Source of the DNA: Psychroflexus halocasei
GTDB lineage: Bacteria > Bacteroidota > Bacteroidia > Flavobacteriales > Flavobacteriaceae
Direction of reading: 5' to 3'
Length of the DNA: 64,000 nucleotides
Assembly: GCF_900107595.1 (NCBI RefSeq)
Contig: NZ_FNQF01000002.1
Coordinates: 62,001-126,000 of the forward strand
The position numbers and the translations under genes are program-made. Below the pieces are notes generated by a model. That model was not told the origin of the DNA and did no database searches. It was given only the letters and a program-made list of their open reading frames with translations. Positions 24,892 through 33,726 of this stretch are shown here, piece after piece; position 1 is the stretch's first letter, and every line of letters starts with the position of its first letter.

Positions 24892-26497
24892 AACAATCAA
24901 TATCAGTTTAGGCAACATTTACTTTTACGTTGATGAATTCGCCTTTCAAAAATTGAATCGCTACTTAAAAGAAATCGAATCATACCTTGCAAATGAAGAA
25001 AGTCGAGATGAAATTATCAATGATATTGAATCTCGAATTGCTGAAATTTTTAACAATTTTAGAGAAGATGCAACGCAAGTGATCAATATGCATCATGTTG
25101 ATGAAATGATCAAGATTATGGGTAATCCTGAAGATTACCAAGTTGAGGATGACTATGAAACTTATTCAAAAAGGAAATCGACTCGCAGTTTGTATAGAGA
25201 TGTTGATAATTCTACTTTAGCTGGTGTATGTGCAGGTTTAGCACACTATTTTAGTATTAATCCTATCTGGTCGCGAATTTTATTTATCATTCTTGGTATC
25301 ACAACTTTAGGAACAACTGTTTTAGTTTATATCATTCTCTGGATATTAATCCCGCCGGCTATAACAACTGCAGAAAAACTAGCGATGAAAGGTGAAGAAA
25401 TTAATATTTCTAATATAGAAAAGAAAGTGAAGGAAAACTATGAAAAGTTCACTCAAAAATTTGGAGATATCGACTATGAGAAATATAAAGAGCAAACACA
25501 ACAAGGTGCAAGAAAAGCTGGTCAAGGCTTCATTAATTTCTCATCACAACTGCTGAATATTACTCTCAAAATCCTAGGGTTTATCTTTGCTTTAATTGGT
25601 GGATTAGCATTATTTGGATTAGTTGTTGCTTTGCTAAGCTATACTTCTGTAAGTTTATTTGAAGACTTTTATATTTTTGACTTTCCTCACGCAGAAATGG
25701 GCGTGCCTCATTGGTTTTTTGCGAGTGTCATTTTTATTTTAAGTGCAATTCCAATGTTTTACTTATTAATTTTAGGATTAAAATTAATGATCAAAAATTT
25801 GAGAAGTTTAGGAAAAGCTTTTCATATTATCATTTTAACCCTGTGGTTTGCTTCATTAATTACAATTATCTTTTTAGGCATCAGAAAATCGTTTTATCAA
25901 CCTGAAGAATATCAGTTTGTCAGAATTGAAGAGACTAACATCACTGCTCAGGATACAATTTCAATTAAAATGATTGAAAATTTCAGATACAATGAGAATT
26001 CGGTCAGATCTCGTCATCTTAAATTAACTTATGACGCAAATGATCAAGACATTGCAACGGGATCAATGATTTTATTAGATTTTAAAAATAGCCAACAAGA
26101 TCATGTTTCAATTCGATTAGAAACAAACATCAAATCTATTAATCGTGAAAGCGCGAAAAAAATTAATGATGAATTAGAATATCAGTTTCAAACATTAAAT
26201 AAGGATATAAGTTTAGCAAATTTTTACACGATTCAGTCAAAGTATCAAGAAGCGCGCATTAAATTAAAAATTAGCATTATTTTGCCTGAAGGGATTCATC
26301 TTAAAATTAATGAAAATACTACAGAATTTTTGAACAATCATAATTCAATTAATAGTCTAGAGATCAACCATAAAAACGAATTATTAAAATTAGAGAATTC
26401 AGCTTTAAAATGTTTATCATGTCCCTATCAATCTATTAAACCCATCATAAAATCTGAAGAAAAACAAAATCGTACAACTTTAGATTCTATCAACTAA
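24881..26497 (+). CDS. PspC-domain envelope protein
   Basis: A 538-residue inner-membrane protein. Residues about 1-90 form a soluble helical region (ESRDEIINDIESRIAEIFNNF, then DEMIKIMGNPEDYQ) resembling the HAAS-like modules that accompany PadR regulators. The PspC domain follows (about 100-170; RDVDNSTLAGVCAGLAHYFS, then a transmembrane segment), with three or four further helices to about residue 330, then a periplasmic beta-rich tail. PspC proteins respond to membrane stress in other bacteria; here the partner is PadR, so it may sense or signal envelope state. The start is the ATG at 24881 or 24884, both overlapping the PadR stop. Confidence 0.85.
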   Translation: MMNKTINISLGNIYFYVDEFAFQKLNRYLKEIESYLANEESRDEIINDIESRIAEIFNNFREDATQVINMHHVDEMIKIMGNPEDYQVEDDYETYSKRKSTRSLYRDVDNSTLAGVCAGLAHYFSINPIWSRILFIILGITTLGTTVLVYIILWILIPPAITTAEKLAMKGEEINISNIEKKVKENYEKFTQKFGDIDYEKYKEQTQQGARKAGQGFINFSSQLLNITLKILGFIFALIGGLALFGLVVALLSYTSVSLFEDFYIFDFPHAEMGVPHWFFASVIFILSAIPMFYLLILGLKLMIKNLRSLGKAFHIIILTLWFASLITIIFLGIRKSFYQPEEYQFVRIEETNITAQDTISIKMIENFRYNENSVRSRHLKLTYDANDQDIATGSMILLDFKNSQQDHVSIRLETNIKSINRESAKKINDELEYQFQTLNKDISLANFYTIQSKYQEARIKLKISIILPEGIHLKINENTTEFLNNHNSINSLEINHKNELLKLENSALKCLSCPYQSIKPIIKSEEKQNRTTLDSIN

Positions 26498-26522
26498 ACC
26501 CTAAACCTAAAATAGCTCAATT

Positions 26523-27371
26523 ATGATTCAAATTTTAAAATATGCTTTATATGCAGTTCTTGCATTCAGTTTATTCAGCTGTCAAACTGTTTCAAAAATA
26601 ACAGGTAACGAAAAAATAGATGGTGCAGGTCCTGTTATTTCAAAAGAAATAGCGATTAATCAGCTCGAAGAAATTGATATCAGCAATTCTTGGGAAGTTA
26701 AATTGATTAAAAGCTCGACAAGTAAAGTTATTATCAAAACTCATCAGAATATTATTGATTTAAGCGAGATCACAACTGATAAAAATATGTTTAAGATTAG
26801 CTTTCAAGAACAAATTGGAGAAGTTGATCAAAAAACAATTGAGATTCACTATACACAGCATCTTGAGTCCATTGACTTAAGTGCAACTGCAAATTTAAGT
26901 GCTGATGATGAAGTGAGTCTAGATCAATTAGACATTGATCTTTCTAGCGCTTCAAAACTCAAACTTAAAGTCAGAACAAAATCTTTGAGTATAGAGACTT
27001 CATCTAGTTCTACAGCTGACTTACAAATACAAAGTAACAAATTGGAAATTGATGCTTCTAGCGGTTCAAGAGTAACAGCTAAAATAAATGGAAAATCAAT
27101 TACAGCTGAAGCTTCAAGCGGTTCAAGTATAAAATTAAATGGTTCAGCAACTATATTAAAATCATCAACTTCAAGCGGATCAGAAATTAATGCAGCTGAC
27201 TTGAATGTTAAAAAGATAATTGCCTCAGCTTCATCTGGATCGAGTCAAAAGCTTTTTCCTTTAAAGAGTTTAGACGCTAAAGCTAGCAGTGGAAGCTCTA
27301 TTAAATATTTGAACACACCTGATCAAATCAAGATTTCAAAGTCCTCTGGAGGTAGCGTAAAATCTCAATAA
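26523..27371 (+). CDS. Head-GIN (DUF2807) domain lipoprotein
   Basis: A 282-residue lipoprotein (signal YALYAVLAFSLFSC, C20) with a DUF2807/head-GIN domain forming a right-handed beta-solenoid-like sheet. The second half is a series of short beta strands separated by Ser-Gly-Ser turns (ASSGSRV, ASSGSSI, TSSGSEI, ASSGSSQ, ASSGSSI), typical of the family. Location is probably the periplasmic face or the cell surface. Third gene of the PadR-PspC-GIN unit, 25 bases after PspC; this trio recurs in Bacteroidota. A strong terminator follows. Exact role unknown. Confidence 0.88.
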   Translation: MIQILKYALYAVLAFSLFSCQTVSKITGNEKIDGAGPVISKEIAINQLEEIDISNSWEVKLIKSSTSKVIIKTHQNIIDLSEITTDKNMFKISFQEQIGEVDQKTIEIHYTQHLESIDLSATANLSADDEVSLDQLDIDLSSASKLKLKVRTKSLSIETSSSSTADLQIQSNKLEIDASSGSRVTAKINGKSITAEASSGSSIKLNGSATILKSSTSSGSEINAADLNVKKIIASASSGSSQKLFPLKSLDAKASSGSSIKYLNTPDQIKISKSSGGSVKSQ

Positions 27372-27379
27372 TAAAGCAT

Positions 27380-27414
27380 AAAAAAGCCGATTTAATTTTT
27401 TAAATCGGCTTTAA
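27380..27414. terminator. Terminator between the GIN gene and the PfpI-like gene
   Basis: AAAGCCGATTTAA and TTAAATCGGCTTT form a near-perfect 13-base inverted repeat with a 4-5-base loop, A/T runs on both sides; it can serve both convergent genes. Confidence 0.85.
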
Positions 27415-27433
27415 AATTTATTTATAAATTGTT

Positions 27434-27982
27434 TTAAGCATGTTGTAAATCATGCTTACCTTCTTTAATTTCTTCAATTAATTTTGCGTTAAAGGCTTTT
27501 AAATCTTTAGGTGTTCGGCTTGTTACAAGTGCTTCATCAACAACAACCTCTTTATCTACCCAGAGCGCACCAGCATTTTCTAAATCCTTTCTAATTGAAG
27601 CATAAGATGTCATCGTTCTTCTTTTTACCACATCTGCATTGATGAGTGTCCATGGTCCATGACAAATAGCCGCAACTGGTTTGCTTTGCTTGAAGAAATC
27701 TCTGATAAATATTAAAACATCTTCATTAATTCTTAAGATATCAGGATTGATAACACCACCAGGTAACATTAGTGCATTATATTGTTTTGCATTAACACTA
27801 TCAATTGTTTTATCAACTTTGTACGAGGTAGACCAGTTTCCGTCACTCCAACTTTTAATTTCACCAGATTTTATACTAACGATATCAACTTTAAAACCTT
27901 CATCTTCCATCGCTTTTTTAGGTGAACTCAATTCACTTTCTTCAAATCCATCTGTCGCTAAAATTGCTATTCTCTTTTCCAT
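27434..27982 (-). CDS. DJ-1/PfpI-family protein
   Basis: A 182-residue protein of the DJ-1/PfpI superfamily with the GATase1-like fold. The nucleophile elbow AAICHGPW carries C107 followed by H108, E15 lies in DGFEESELSSP, and MLPGGVINPD and TSRTPKDL are the other conserved blocks; together these match PfpI-type proteins (protein deglycase/general stress protein 18 group). The reaction in this organism is uncertain, though a role in repairing carbonyl damage is proposed for relatives and mgsA is present at 2308, a possible methylglyoxal link by inference only. It stands alone. Confidence 0.9.
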   Translation of the reverse strand: MEKRIAILATDGFEESELSSPKKAMEDEGFKVDIVSIKSGEIKSWSDGNWSTSYKVDKTIDSVNAKQYNALMLPGGVINPDILRINEDVLIFIRDFFKQSKPVAAICHGPWTLINADVVKRRTMTSYASIRKDLENAGALWVDKEVVVDEALVTSRTPKDLKAFNAKLIEEIKEGKHDLQHA

Positions 27983-28109
27983 TTTATAAGTTTTTAAAAT
28001 TAAAATTTGATTTATCTCTAATATAAAAAGATATCAGTGATTTTATTTTAATTAAATGATAAAGAGTCAGTTGCTTAAGTTAATAAATCTTAATTTAAGA
28101 TATTCTTAA

Positions 28110-28493
28110 TCAATTCTTTGGAAGAACTTTACCAGTAAGTTTTAAAGCGACATTAGGCTGAGACGCGTCAGAGTGAATACTGATTGTCTTTCGAATAGGT
28201 CCAGCAATTGATGTGTCATACTTGACAACAATCTTTGACTTTTCGCCAGGTTGAATTGCTTTTGTAGGCTTATATACAATTTTGCAATCACCTGTAATTG
28301 TGATATGTTTAATTTCAACTTCTCGATTCCCTGTATTTTCAAAACGGTAAGTTGCTAAAGTATCTTTATTAAATGGAATTTCTCCTAATGAGATGCTTTT
28401 GGTTTCAAAACTTAACTCACCAAGATCTTGTGCTTGTATAAATGCCGAAGAACTCAATAAAATAAATGCGTAGAGTAATTGTTTTTTCATCAT
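28110..28493 (-). CDS. DUF1573-domain exported protein
   Basis: A 127-residue secreted protein with a signal peptide (MKKQLLYAFILLSSSAFIQAQ). The remainder is a single immunoglobulin-like DUF1573 domain with the marks YRFENTGNREVEIKHI, KAIQPGEKSKIVVKYD, GPIRKTISIHSDASQP and LKLTGKVLPKN. Such domains are common, poorly characterised periplasmic proteins in Bacteroidota. The usual C-G-C tripeptide is replaced by GDCKI. Two adjacent starts (ATGATG) exist at 28493 and 28490. It diverges from valS. Confidence 0.85.
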   Translation of the reverse strand: MMKKQLLYAFILLSSSAFIQAQDLGELSFETKSISLGEIPFNKDTLATYRFENTGNREVEIKHITITGDCKIVYKPTKAIQPGEKSKIVVKYDTSIAGPIRKTISIHSDASQPNVALKLTGKVLPKN

Positions 28494-28585
28494 TGGAAAT
28501 TTATATAAAAATACAAAAATTCCGTTCTAAACAAAAATCAAATAATCTTACTGCTAAAAGGCTTTAAGATTAATCAGGTATTCTC

Positions 28586-28593
28586 TATTTTTG
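28586..28593 (+). promoter_or_regulatory. -7 element for valS
   Basis: TATTTTTG (full TAnnTTTG match) ends 29 bases before the valS ATG at 28623. Confidence 0.5.
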
Positions 28594-28622
28594 GCTTTCA
28601 TAAAATTGAATATAAAATTTCC

Positions 28623-31247
28623 ATGAGTTTGACATATAATCCCAAAGAAACAGAAGAAAAATGGTATAAATATTGGCTGAGCCAAGGTTATTTCCATTCA
28701 GAGCCAGATGAGCGAGAATCATACACAATTGTAATTCCTCCACCAAATGTCACAGGAATTTTACATATGGGACACATGATGAATAACACCATACAAGATG
28801 TTTTGATTCGTCGTGCGCGTTTAAAGGGATACAATGCTTGTTGGGTGCCAGGGACAGATCACGCTTCAATTGCTACTGAAGCAAAAGTTGTCGCGAAATT
28901 AAAAGCTGAAGGTAAATCTAAAAATGATTTAAGCAGAGATGAATTTCTGAAACATGCTTGGGATTGGACAGAAGAATATGGTGGTCGAATTTTAAATCAA
29001 CTACAAAAACTTGGTGCTTCATGTGATTGGGATCGTACGAAATTTACTTTAGACGATGACATGTATGAATCTGTGATTGACACTTTTATCGATTTACATG
29101 AAAAAGGTCTAATTTATAGAGGTTTCAGAATGGTCAATTGGGATCCTGAGGCTAAAACAACACTTTCTGACGAAGAGGTAGTCTATGAAGAAAAACAAGG
29201 ATTACTTTATTATGTCAACTACAACATTAAAGATTCTGATGAAAAAATAACGATTGCAACAACACGTCCAGAAACAATTTTTGGAGATACAGCCATTTGT
29301 ATCAACCCTGAAGATGAGCGTTTCAGCCATTTAAAAGGAAAAGAAGTCATTGTACCAATCGTTAACAGAACGATTCCGATTATTGAAGATACTTATGTCG
29401 ACATGGAATTTGGGACGGGTTGTTTAAAAATCACACCTGCTCATGATGAAAACGATAAAGTATTAGGCGACAAACACAATTTGGAGATTATTGATATTTT
29501 CAATGAAGATGCTACGCTTAATCATCATGGGCTAGACTACAAAGGGCTTGACCGTTTTGAAGCTCGCAAACAATTTGTGAAAGCTCTTAAAGAAAATAAT
29601 TTCCTTGAGAAAACAGAAAACTACACAAATAAAGTTGGTTTATCTGAAAGAACTAAAGCTGTGATTGAACCAAGATTATCAGATCAATGGTTCTTAAAAA
29701 TGAAAGAACTTGCACAACCAGCTTTAAAATCAGTTTTAGAAACTAAAGAGATTAAACTTTATCCTTCTAAATTTGAAAACACTTATAAACACTGGCTTGA
29801 GAATGTAAGGGATTGGAATATCTCAAGACAATTATGGTGGGGACATCGTATTCCTGCTTTCTATTATGGAGAAGGAAAAGACAAGTTTGTTGTTGCAAAA
29901 ACAAAAGAAGAAGCACTTGAAAAAGCTAAAAAAGAAAGCGATAACAATAACTTAAAGTTAAACGACCTTCGTCAAGATGAAGATGTTCTTGACACTTGGT
30001 TTTCATCTTGGTTATGGCCAATGAGTGTTTTTGATGGCATCAGAAAACCTGATAATAAAGAATTTAATTATTACTATCCAACCAAGGACTTAGTCACCGG
30101 TCCAGATATTTTATTTTTCTGGGTTGCTAGAATGGTAATGGCTGGTTATGAATATACAGGCCAAAAACCTTTTGATAACATATACTTGACAGGTTTAGTG
30201 AGAGATAAAAACAGACAGAAAATGTCTAAATCATTGGGCAATTCACCTGATGCACTCAATCTAATTGATCAATATAGTGCGGATGGTGTTCGCGTTGGAT
30301 TATTGTTAAGTAATGCTGCTGGAAATGATCTTCTGTTCGATGAATCTCTTTGTCAACAAGGAAAAGGCTTTAGTAATAAAATCTGGAATGCTTTCAAGTT
30401 AATCAACTCGTTGAAGATTGATAAGGAAATTGATCAACCTCTTTCCTCTTCAATTGCGATTCAATGGTATTCAAATAAATTTCAGGAAGCTTTAAACCAT
30501 ATTGAAGATCATTTTGAAAAGTACAGAATTTCTGATGCTTTAATGACAAGTTACAAACTCGTATGGGATGATTTCTGTTCTTGGTTTTTAGAAATGATTA
30601 AACCTGAGTATGGTAAACCCGTCGATCAACAAACAAGAGATCAAGCCATTAAACTATTTGAAGATAATTTGAAGATTCTACATCCTTTTATGCCATTTAT
30701 CACTGAAGAGTTGTGGCACCAAATCGATGATCGAACAGGAAGCGAGGCCTTGATTGTTTCTCAATGGCCTAAATCACAACAAATTGATCAAAAGGTAATA
30801 AAGGAATTTTCTTTCGTTCAAGATGTTATTTCTGGTATCAGAAACATTCGTAAACAGAAAAATATTGCTTTTAAGAATCCAATTGATTTACATATCCATA
30901 ATAACGAAAACGCTAGTAAAGCCTATGATGTTCTCATTAAAAAAATGGGAAATATTAATGATTTAGATTATGTTCAAAGTCAAGTTGAAGGCTGTTTAAG
31001 CTTTAGAGTTAAAGCCAATGAATATTTTATCCCCGTTGCGGGCTCAATTGATGTTGAAGCTGAAAAGAAGAAACTGAATGAAGAACTGAATTACTTACAA
31101 GGTTTCTTAAAATCAGTTGATAAAAAACTTTCTAACACAAGGTTTGTAGAAAATGCACCAGAGAAAGTTATCAATATTGAGAAACAAAAGAAAGCTGACG
31201 CAGAAGCTAAAATTTTGACGATTAATAAAAGTTTGGAAAGTTTATAA
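28623..31247 (+). CDS. valS: Valine--tRNA ligase
   Basis: Class I synthetase of 874 residues that charges tRNA(Val) and edits threonine. The HIGH motif is HMGH (48-51, in PPNVTGILHMGH) and the KMSKS motif is at 533-537 (KMSKSLGNSPDAL). The inserted CP1 editing domain lies between (about 150-370; TTRPETIFGDTAIC is its conserved start). An anticodon-binding domain (about 620-740) and a C-terminal coiled-coil arm (about 800-874, from VEAEKKKLNEELNYL) complete the enzyme. Length matches the bacterial family. The ACBP gene faces it from the other strand, with 3 bases between the ends. Confidence 0.97.
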   Translation: MSLTYNPKETEEKWYKYWLSQGYFHSEPDERESYTIVIPPPNVTGILHMGHMMNNTIQDVLIRRARLKGYNACWVPGTDHASIATEAKVVAKLKAEGKSKNDLSRDEFLKHAWDWTEEYGGRILNQLQKLGASCDWDRTKFTLDDDMYESVIDTFIDLHEKGLIYRGFRMVNWDPEAKTTLSDEEVVYEEKQGLLYYVNYNIKDSDEKITIATTRPETIFGDTAICINPEDERFSHLKGKEVIVPIVNRTIPIIEDTYVDMEFGTGCLKITPAHDENDKVLGDKHNLEIIDIFNEDATLNHHGLDYKGLDRFEARKQFVKALKENNFLEKTENYTNKVGLSERTKAVIEPRLSDQWFLKMKELAQPALKSVLETKEIKLYPSKFENTYKHWLENVRDWNISRQLWWGHRIPAFYYGEGKDKFVVAKTKEEALEKAKKESDNNNLKLNDLRQDEDVLDTWFSSWLWPMSVFDGIRKPDNKEFNYYYPTKDLVTGPDILFFWVARMVMAGYEYTGQKPFDNIYLTGLVRDKNRQKMSKSLGNSPDALNLIDQYSADGVRVGLLLSNAAGNDLLFDESLCQQGKGFSNKIWNAFKLINSLKIDKEIDQPLSSSIAIQWYSNKFQEALNHIEDHFEKYRISDALMTSYKLVWDDFCSWFLEMIKPEYGKPVDQQTRDQAIKLFEDNLKILHPFMPFITEELWHQIDDRTGSEALIVSQWPKSQQIDQKVIKEFSFVQDVISGIRNIRKQKNIAFKNPIDLHIHNNENASKAYDVLIKKMGNINDLDYVQSQVEGCLSFRVKANEYFIPVAGSIDVEAEKKKLNEELNYLQGFLKSVDKKLSNTRFVENAPEKVINIEKQKKADAEAKILTINKSLESL

Positions 31248-31250
31248 ACT

Positions 31251-31553
31251 TTAAACGAAATCTAGATATTCAGAAGCCAAAAGGATGTAATGCTTTTTGG
31301 CTTCTTTTCTATTTAAATGTCTGACTTGAAATAAGGCGTTTGCCTTAAAAGCATTAACTAATTCATCTCCACTAACTGGTACATTTGTAATACGAATCGT
31401 ATGATTTTCAAGTGTCGCTTGCTTATAATAAGAGTAAAATAATAACAACGTGTCTTGCTTAAAAACATAAGTGGTTTCACTTACCATTTTATAAGCTTTC
31501 TGAAATAAATCTTCAAGAGATTTATCGTTTAAGGAATCTAAGTCTAAAGACAT
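31251..31553 (-). CDS. Acyl-CoA-binding protein (ACBP)
   Basis: A 100-residue all-helical protein of the ACBP family, which binds long-chain acyl-CoA in the cytoplasm. The signature LLLFYSYYKQAT (residues 36-47; consensus LxLYxxYKQAT) and the following basic Lys/Arg residues identify it; the rest is divergent. I chose the ATG at 31553; the longer form would start from a TTG inside psd. It ends 3 bases from the convergent valS gene and begins 10 bases after psd, so it is the last gene of a phospholipid-synthesis unit with cdsA and psd, fitting a role in acyl supply. Bacterial ACBPs are uncommon. Confidence 0.82.
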   Translation of the reverse strand: MSLDLDSLNDKSLEDLFQKAYKMVSETTYVFKQDTLLLFYSYYKQATLENHTIRITNVPVSGDELVNAFKANALFQVRHLNRKEAKKHYILLASEYLDFV

Positions 31554-31563
31554 AAAAAACGAT

Positions 31564-32214
31564 TTATAATTCTGCAATAAGGCTCTCAGCTCCTTTCACC
31601 TTGTCACCTATTTTTACTTTAACATCGGTTTGCAAAGGTAGGTAAACATCAACACGTGATCCAAATTTAATAAATCCACTATCACGCCCTTGCTTAGCCT
31701 CATGGCCTTTTTCAGCATAGTTCACAATTCTTCTCGCAAGAGCTCCTGCAATTTGTCTAAACATAATATCACCAAACTTCTGAGTTTTTACAACGACAGT
31801 TGTTCTTTCGTTAAGCTCACTAGATTTAGGATGCCAAGCGACAAGATATTTACCAGGATGATATTTACTATAAACGATTTCGCCACTCACAGGATATCGC
31901 GTCACATGCACGTTAATTGGTGACATAAAGACAGAGATCAACAATCTTTTATCATTAAAAAACTCAGGTTCAAAAACTTCTTCAATTGCAACAACTTTAC
32001 CATCAACAGGAGAAACAATGGCGTGTTCGTCATGCTTGCCACCTCTTTTAGGATTTCTAAAAAATTGTGCAACTAGGATAAATAAAATTAAACAAGCTCC
32101 GAAAATACTGTAACGCACAATTTCATTTGTAACAAAATTGTTTGCTAATAAAATGATAAGTATAAAACCAATCAATGAACCTAAAAGGATTTTTTGCCCT
32201 TCTTTATGAAACAT
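31564..32214 (-). CDS. psd: Phosphatidylserine decarboxylase (short archaeal-type proenzyme)
   Basis: Makes phosphatidylethanolamine from phosphatidylserine at the inner membrane. The 216-residue proenzyme is of the short type. Two N-terminal membrane helices (about 9-25 and 33-50) precede VDGKVVAIEEV, VFMSPINVHVTRYPVSGEI and FRQIAGALARRIV. The self-cleavage site is GS at 185-186 in FIKFGSRVDVYLP, generating the pyruvoyl group on the small C-terminal subunit. I set the start at the ATG 32214; upstream codons would need TTG. The gene overlaps cdsA by 11 bases and precedes ACBP, forming one phospholipid operon. Confidence 0.95.
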   Translation of the reverse strand: MFHKEGQKILLGSLIGFILIILLANNFVTNEIVRYSIFGACLILFILVAQFFRNPKRGGKHDEHAIVSPVDGKVVAIEEVFEPEFFNDKRLLISVFMSPINVHVTRYPVSGEIVYSKYHPGKYLVAWHPKSSELNERTTVVVKTQKFGDIMFRQIAGALARRIVNYAEKGHEAKQGRDSGFIKFGSRVDVYLPLQTDVKVKIGDKVKGAESLIAEL

Positions 32215-33007
32215 AATCAACAATTATTAAAAATAAATAAACAAAGGTACTCGAAAAAAGCATACTATCCATTCGATCAAAAATTCCGCCGTGACCTGGC
32301 ATAATTGTCCCACTATCTTTCACATCTGCACGACGTTTAAATTTTGACTGAACAAGGTCACCAAGCGTTCCAAAAATTGAGACAATAATAGACATGACAA
32401 TCCAAGTATAAATATCTAAAATTCCAAAATAATGCTCCAGAAAAAAAGCTGAAACAACGGAAAAAACTAAACCTCCAATGAAGCCTTCGATTGTTTTCTT
32501 AGGTGATATACTTTCAAATAATTTATTCTTTCCGAAGTTTTTACCAACCAGATAAGCGAAAGAATCATTACACCATATCATAATAAACATTCCTATTAAA
32601 ATCTGAGGTTTGTAATCTCCATTAAACACTGGAATTAGCGTGATAAAAACGATGGATGGAACAAGATAAAACAATGTAATTAAATGTTTTTTGCTTGTAA
32701 AAAGGTTAATCGTATTGGATTTATAGAGGTCTCTCAAAAGAAAAAATTTGACAATTAATGTAATAGCCATTAAAGCAACAATAATTGCTTGATTGTATTC
32801 AACACTGTTAAAAAGAACAAGAAGTATAATTAACACAAAATAAGAAAGGTAATTTTTAAAATCGAGTAATTCCTGCAGTTCCTTTAAACAAATTAAACCT
32901 ACTAAAGCAAAAAAAGCAATAAAGGCATAATGGTTAAAAAAAGCTGTGGAAACAATAACAGCGACATATAAAATTCCTGTAATGGAACGCTTAATTAGTT
33001 CATTCAT
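32204..33007 (-). CDS. cdsA: Phosphatidate cytidylyltransferase
   Basis: Makes CDP-diacylglycerol from phosphatidate and CTP, the precursor of bacterial phospholipids. The 267-residue integral membrane protein has about seven to eight helices. The C-terminal signature is present: ISPKKTIEGFIGG, then LGDLVQSKFKRRADVKDSG and PGHGGIFDRMDSMLF (the aspartates bind metal). It overlaps psd by 11 bases, and a LUD-domain gene precedes it by 3 bases; all four genes run on the minus strand. Confidence 0.95.
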   Translation of the reverse strand: MNELIKRSITGILYVAVIVSTAFFNHYAFIAFFALVGLICLKELQELLDFKNYLSYFVLIILLVLFNSVEYNQAIIVALMAITLIVKFFLLRDLYKSNTINLFTSKKHLITLFYLVPSIVFITLIPVFNGDYKPQILIGMFIMIWCNDSFAYLVGKNFGKNKLFESISPKKTIEGFIGGLVFSVVSAFFLEHYFGILDIYTWIVMSIIVSIFGTLGDLVQSKFKRRADVKDSGTIMPGHGGIFDRMDSMLFSSTFVYLFLIIVDYVS

Positions 33008-33010
33008 TGA

Positions 33011-33610
33011 CTACAAATCTTCTAGCAGCAGCAAATATAAGTTTTTCGTTGTACTTCCGTAACTTAAAAAATCAGATTGATTTTTATTTTCAAAAGTTTT
33101 TAAGGTTGTAATATTACTCGGAATGCTGTTTTTATATTTAGATTTCATTTGTTGTAAACCTTCACCAATTGTTTCTAAAAGTTCACTTGTCTTAGCAACA
33201 ACAATAAAATCGTAAGGAATATCTTCAAGTCTCTTATCACCTATTTGCTTTGAACTGATTAGAATTGCCCCTGTGTTTGCAATAAGATATTCACAGTTAG
33301 TAATAAAAAACTGGGCATCTTGAGGCTGATTCGTAAAGCGAATATTATGGGCTTCAAATCTTTTAGCTGTTTCAGAGCAATAATAATATGCTAATTTTTC
33401 TTCCCAATGATTCTCCCCTAAAACATCATTAAAAGCCTGTTGAAGTTCATCTTCATTTTCACAATAAATAAATTTGCCACCATTATCTCTAAAATTATGC
33501 ACAAATAATTCATCTATAGGATAATCAGGTTCAGGCATAAATTTACCTCTCTCCTCTTCCTCAGATTCTTTTTTTCTTTCTAAACCAAAAATCTTTTTGA
33601 TAAAGTTCAT
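33011..33610 (-). CDS. LUD-domain (LutC/YkgG-like) protein
   Basis: A 199-residue protein of the LUD superfamily related to LutC of lactate utilisation. Visible elements are the start MNFIKKIFGLERK, the acidic linker, the core KFIYCENEDELQQAFNDVL, AQFFITNCEYLIANTGAILI and PYDFIVVAKTSELLETIGEGL. No lutA or lutB gene is nearby; instead it leads the cdsA-psd-ACBP unit (3 bases before cdsA), so a lactate role is unsupported and its job in this context is unknown. A terminator isolates it from ftsH upstream. Confidence 0.75.
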   Translation of the reverse strand: MNFIKKIFGLERKKESEEEERGKFMPEPDYPIDELFVHNFRDNGGKFIYCENEDELQQAFNDVLGENHWEEKLAYYYCSETAKRFEAHNIRFTNQPQDAQFFITNCEYLIANTGAILISSKQIGDKRLEDIPYDFIVVAKTSELLETIGEGLQQMKSKYKNSIPSNITTLKTFENKNQSDFLSYGSTTKNLYLLLLEDL

Positions 33611-33650
33611 AGGATACTCATGTAATGGGGCTTTTTTACGAAAATATAAA

Positions 33651-33690
33651 AAAAATCTTGACTTAATAATTATTATCAGTCAAGATTTTT
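33651..33690 (-). terminator. Strong terminator after ftsH
   Basis: AAAAATCTTGACT (33651-33663) and AGTCAAGATTTTT (33678-33690) are perfect inverted copies with a 14-base loop. On the minus strand the stem is followed by a run of T, ending the rsfS-ftsH transcript before the LUD gene. Confidence 0.88.
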
Positions 33691-33726
33691 CTATAAAAGC
33701 ACAAATAATGATACTTTAAGTTTTTA

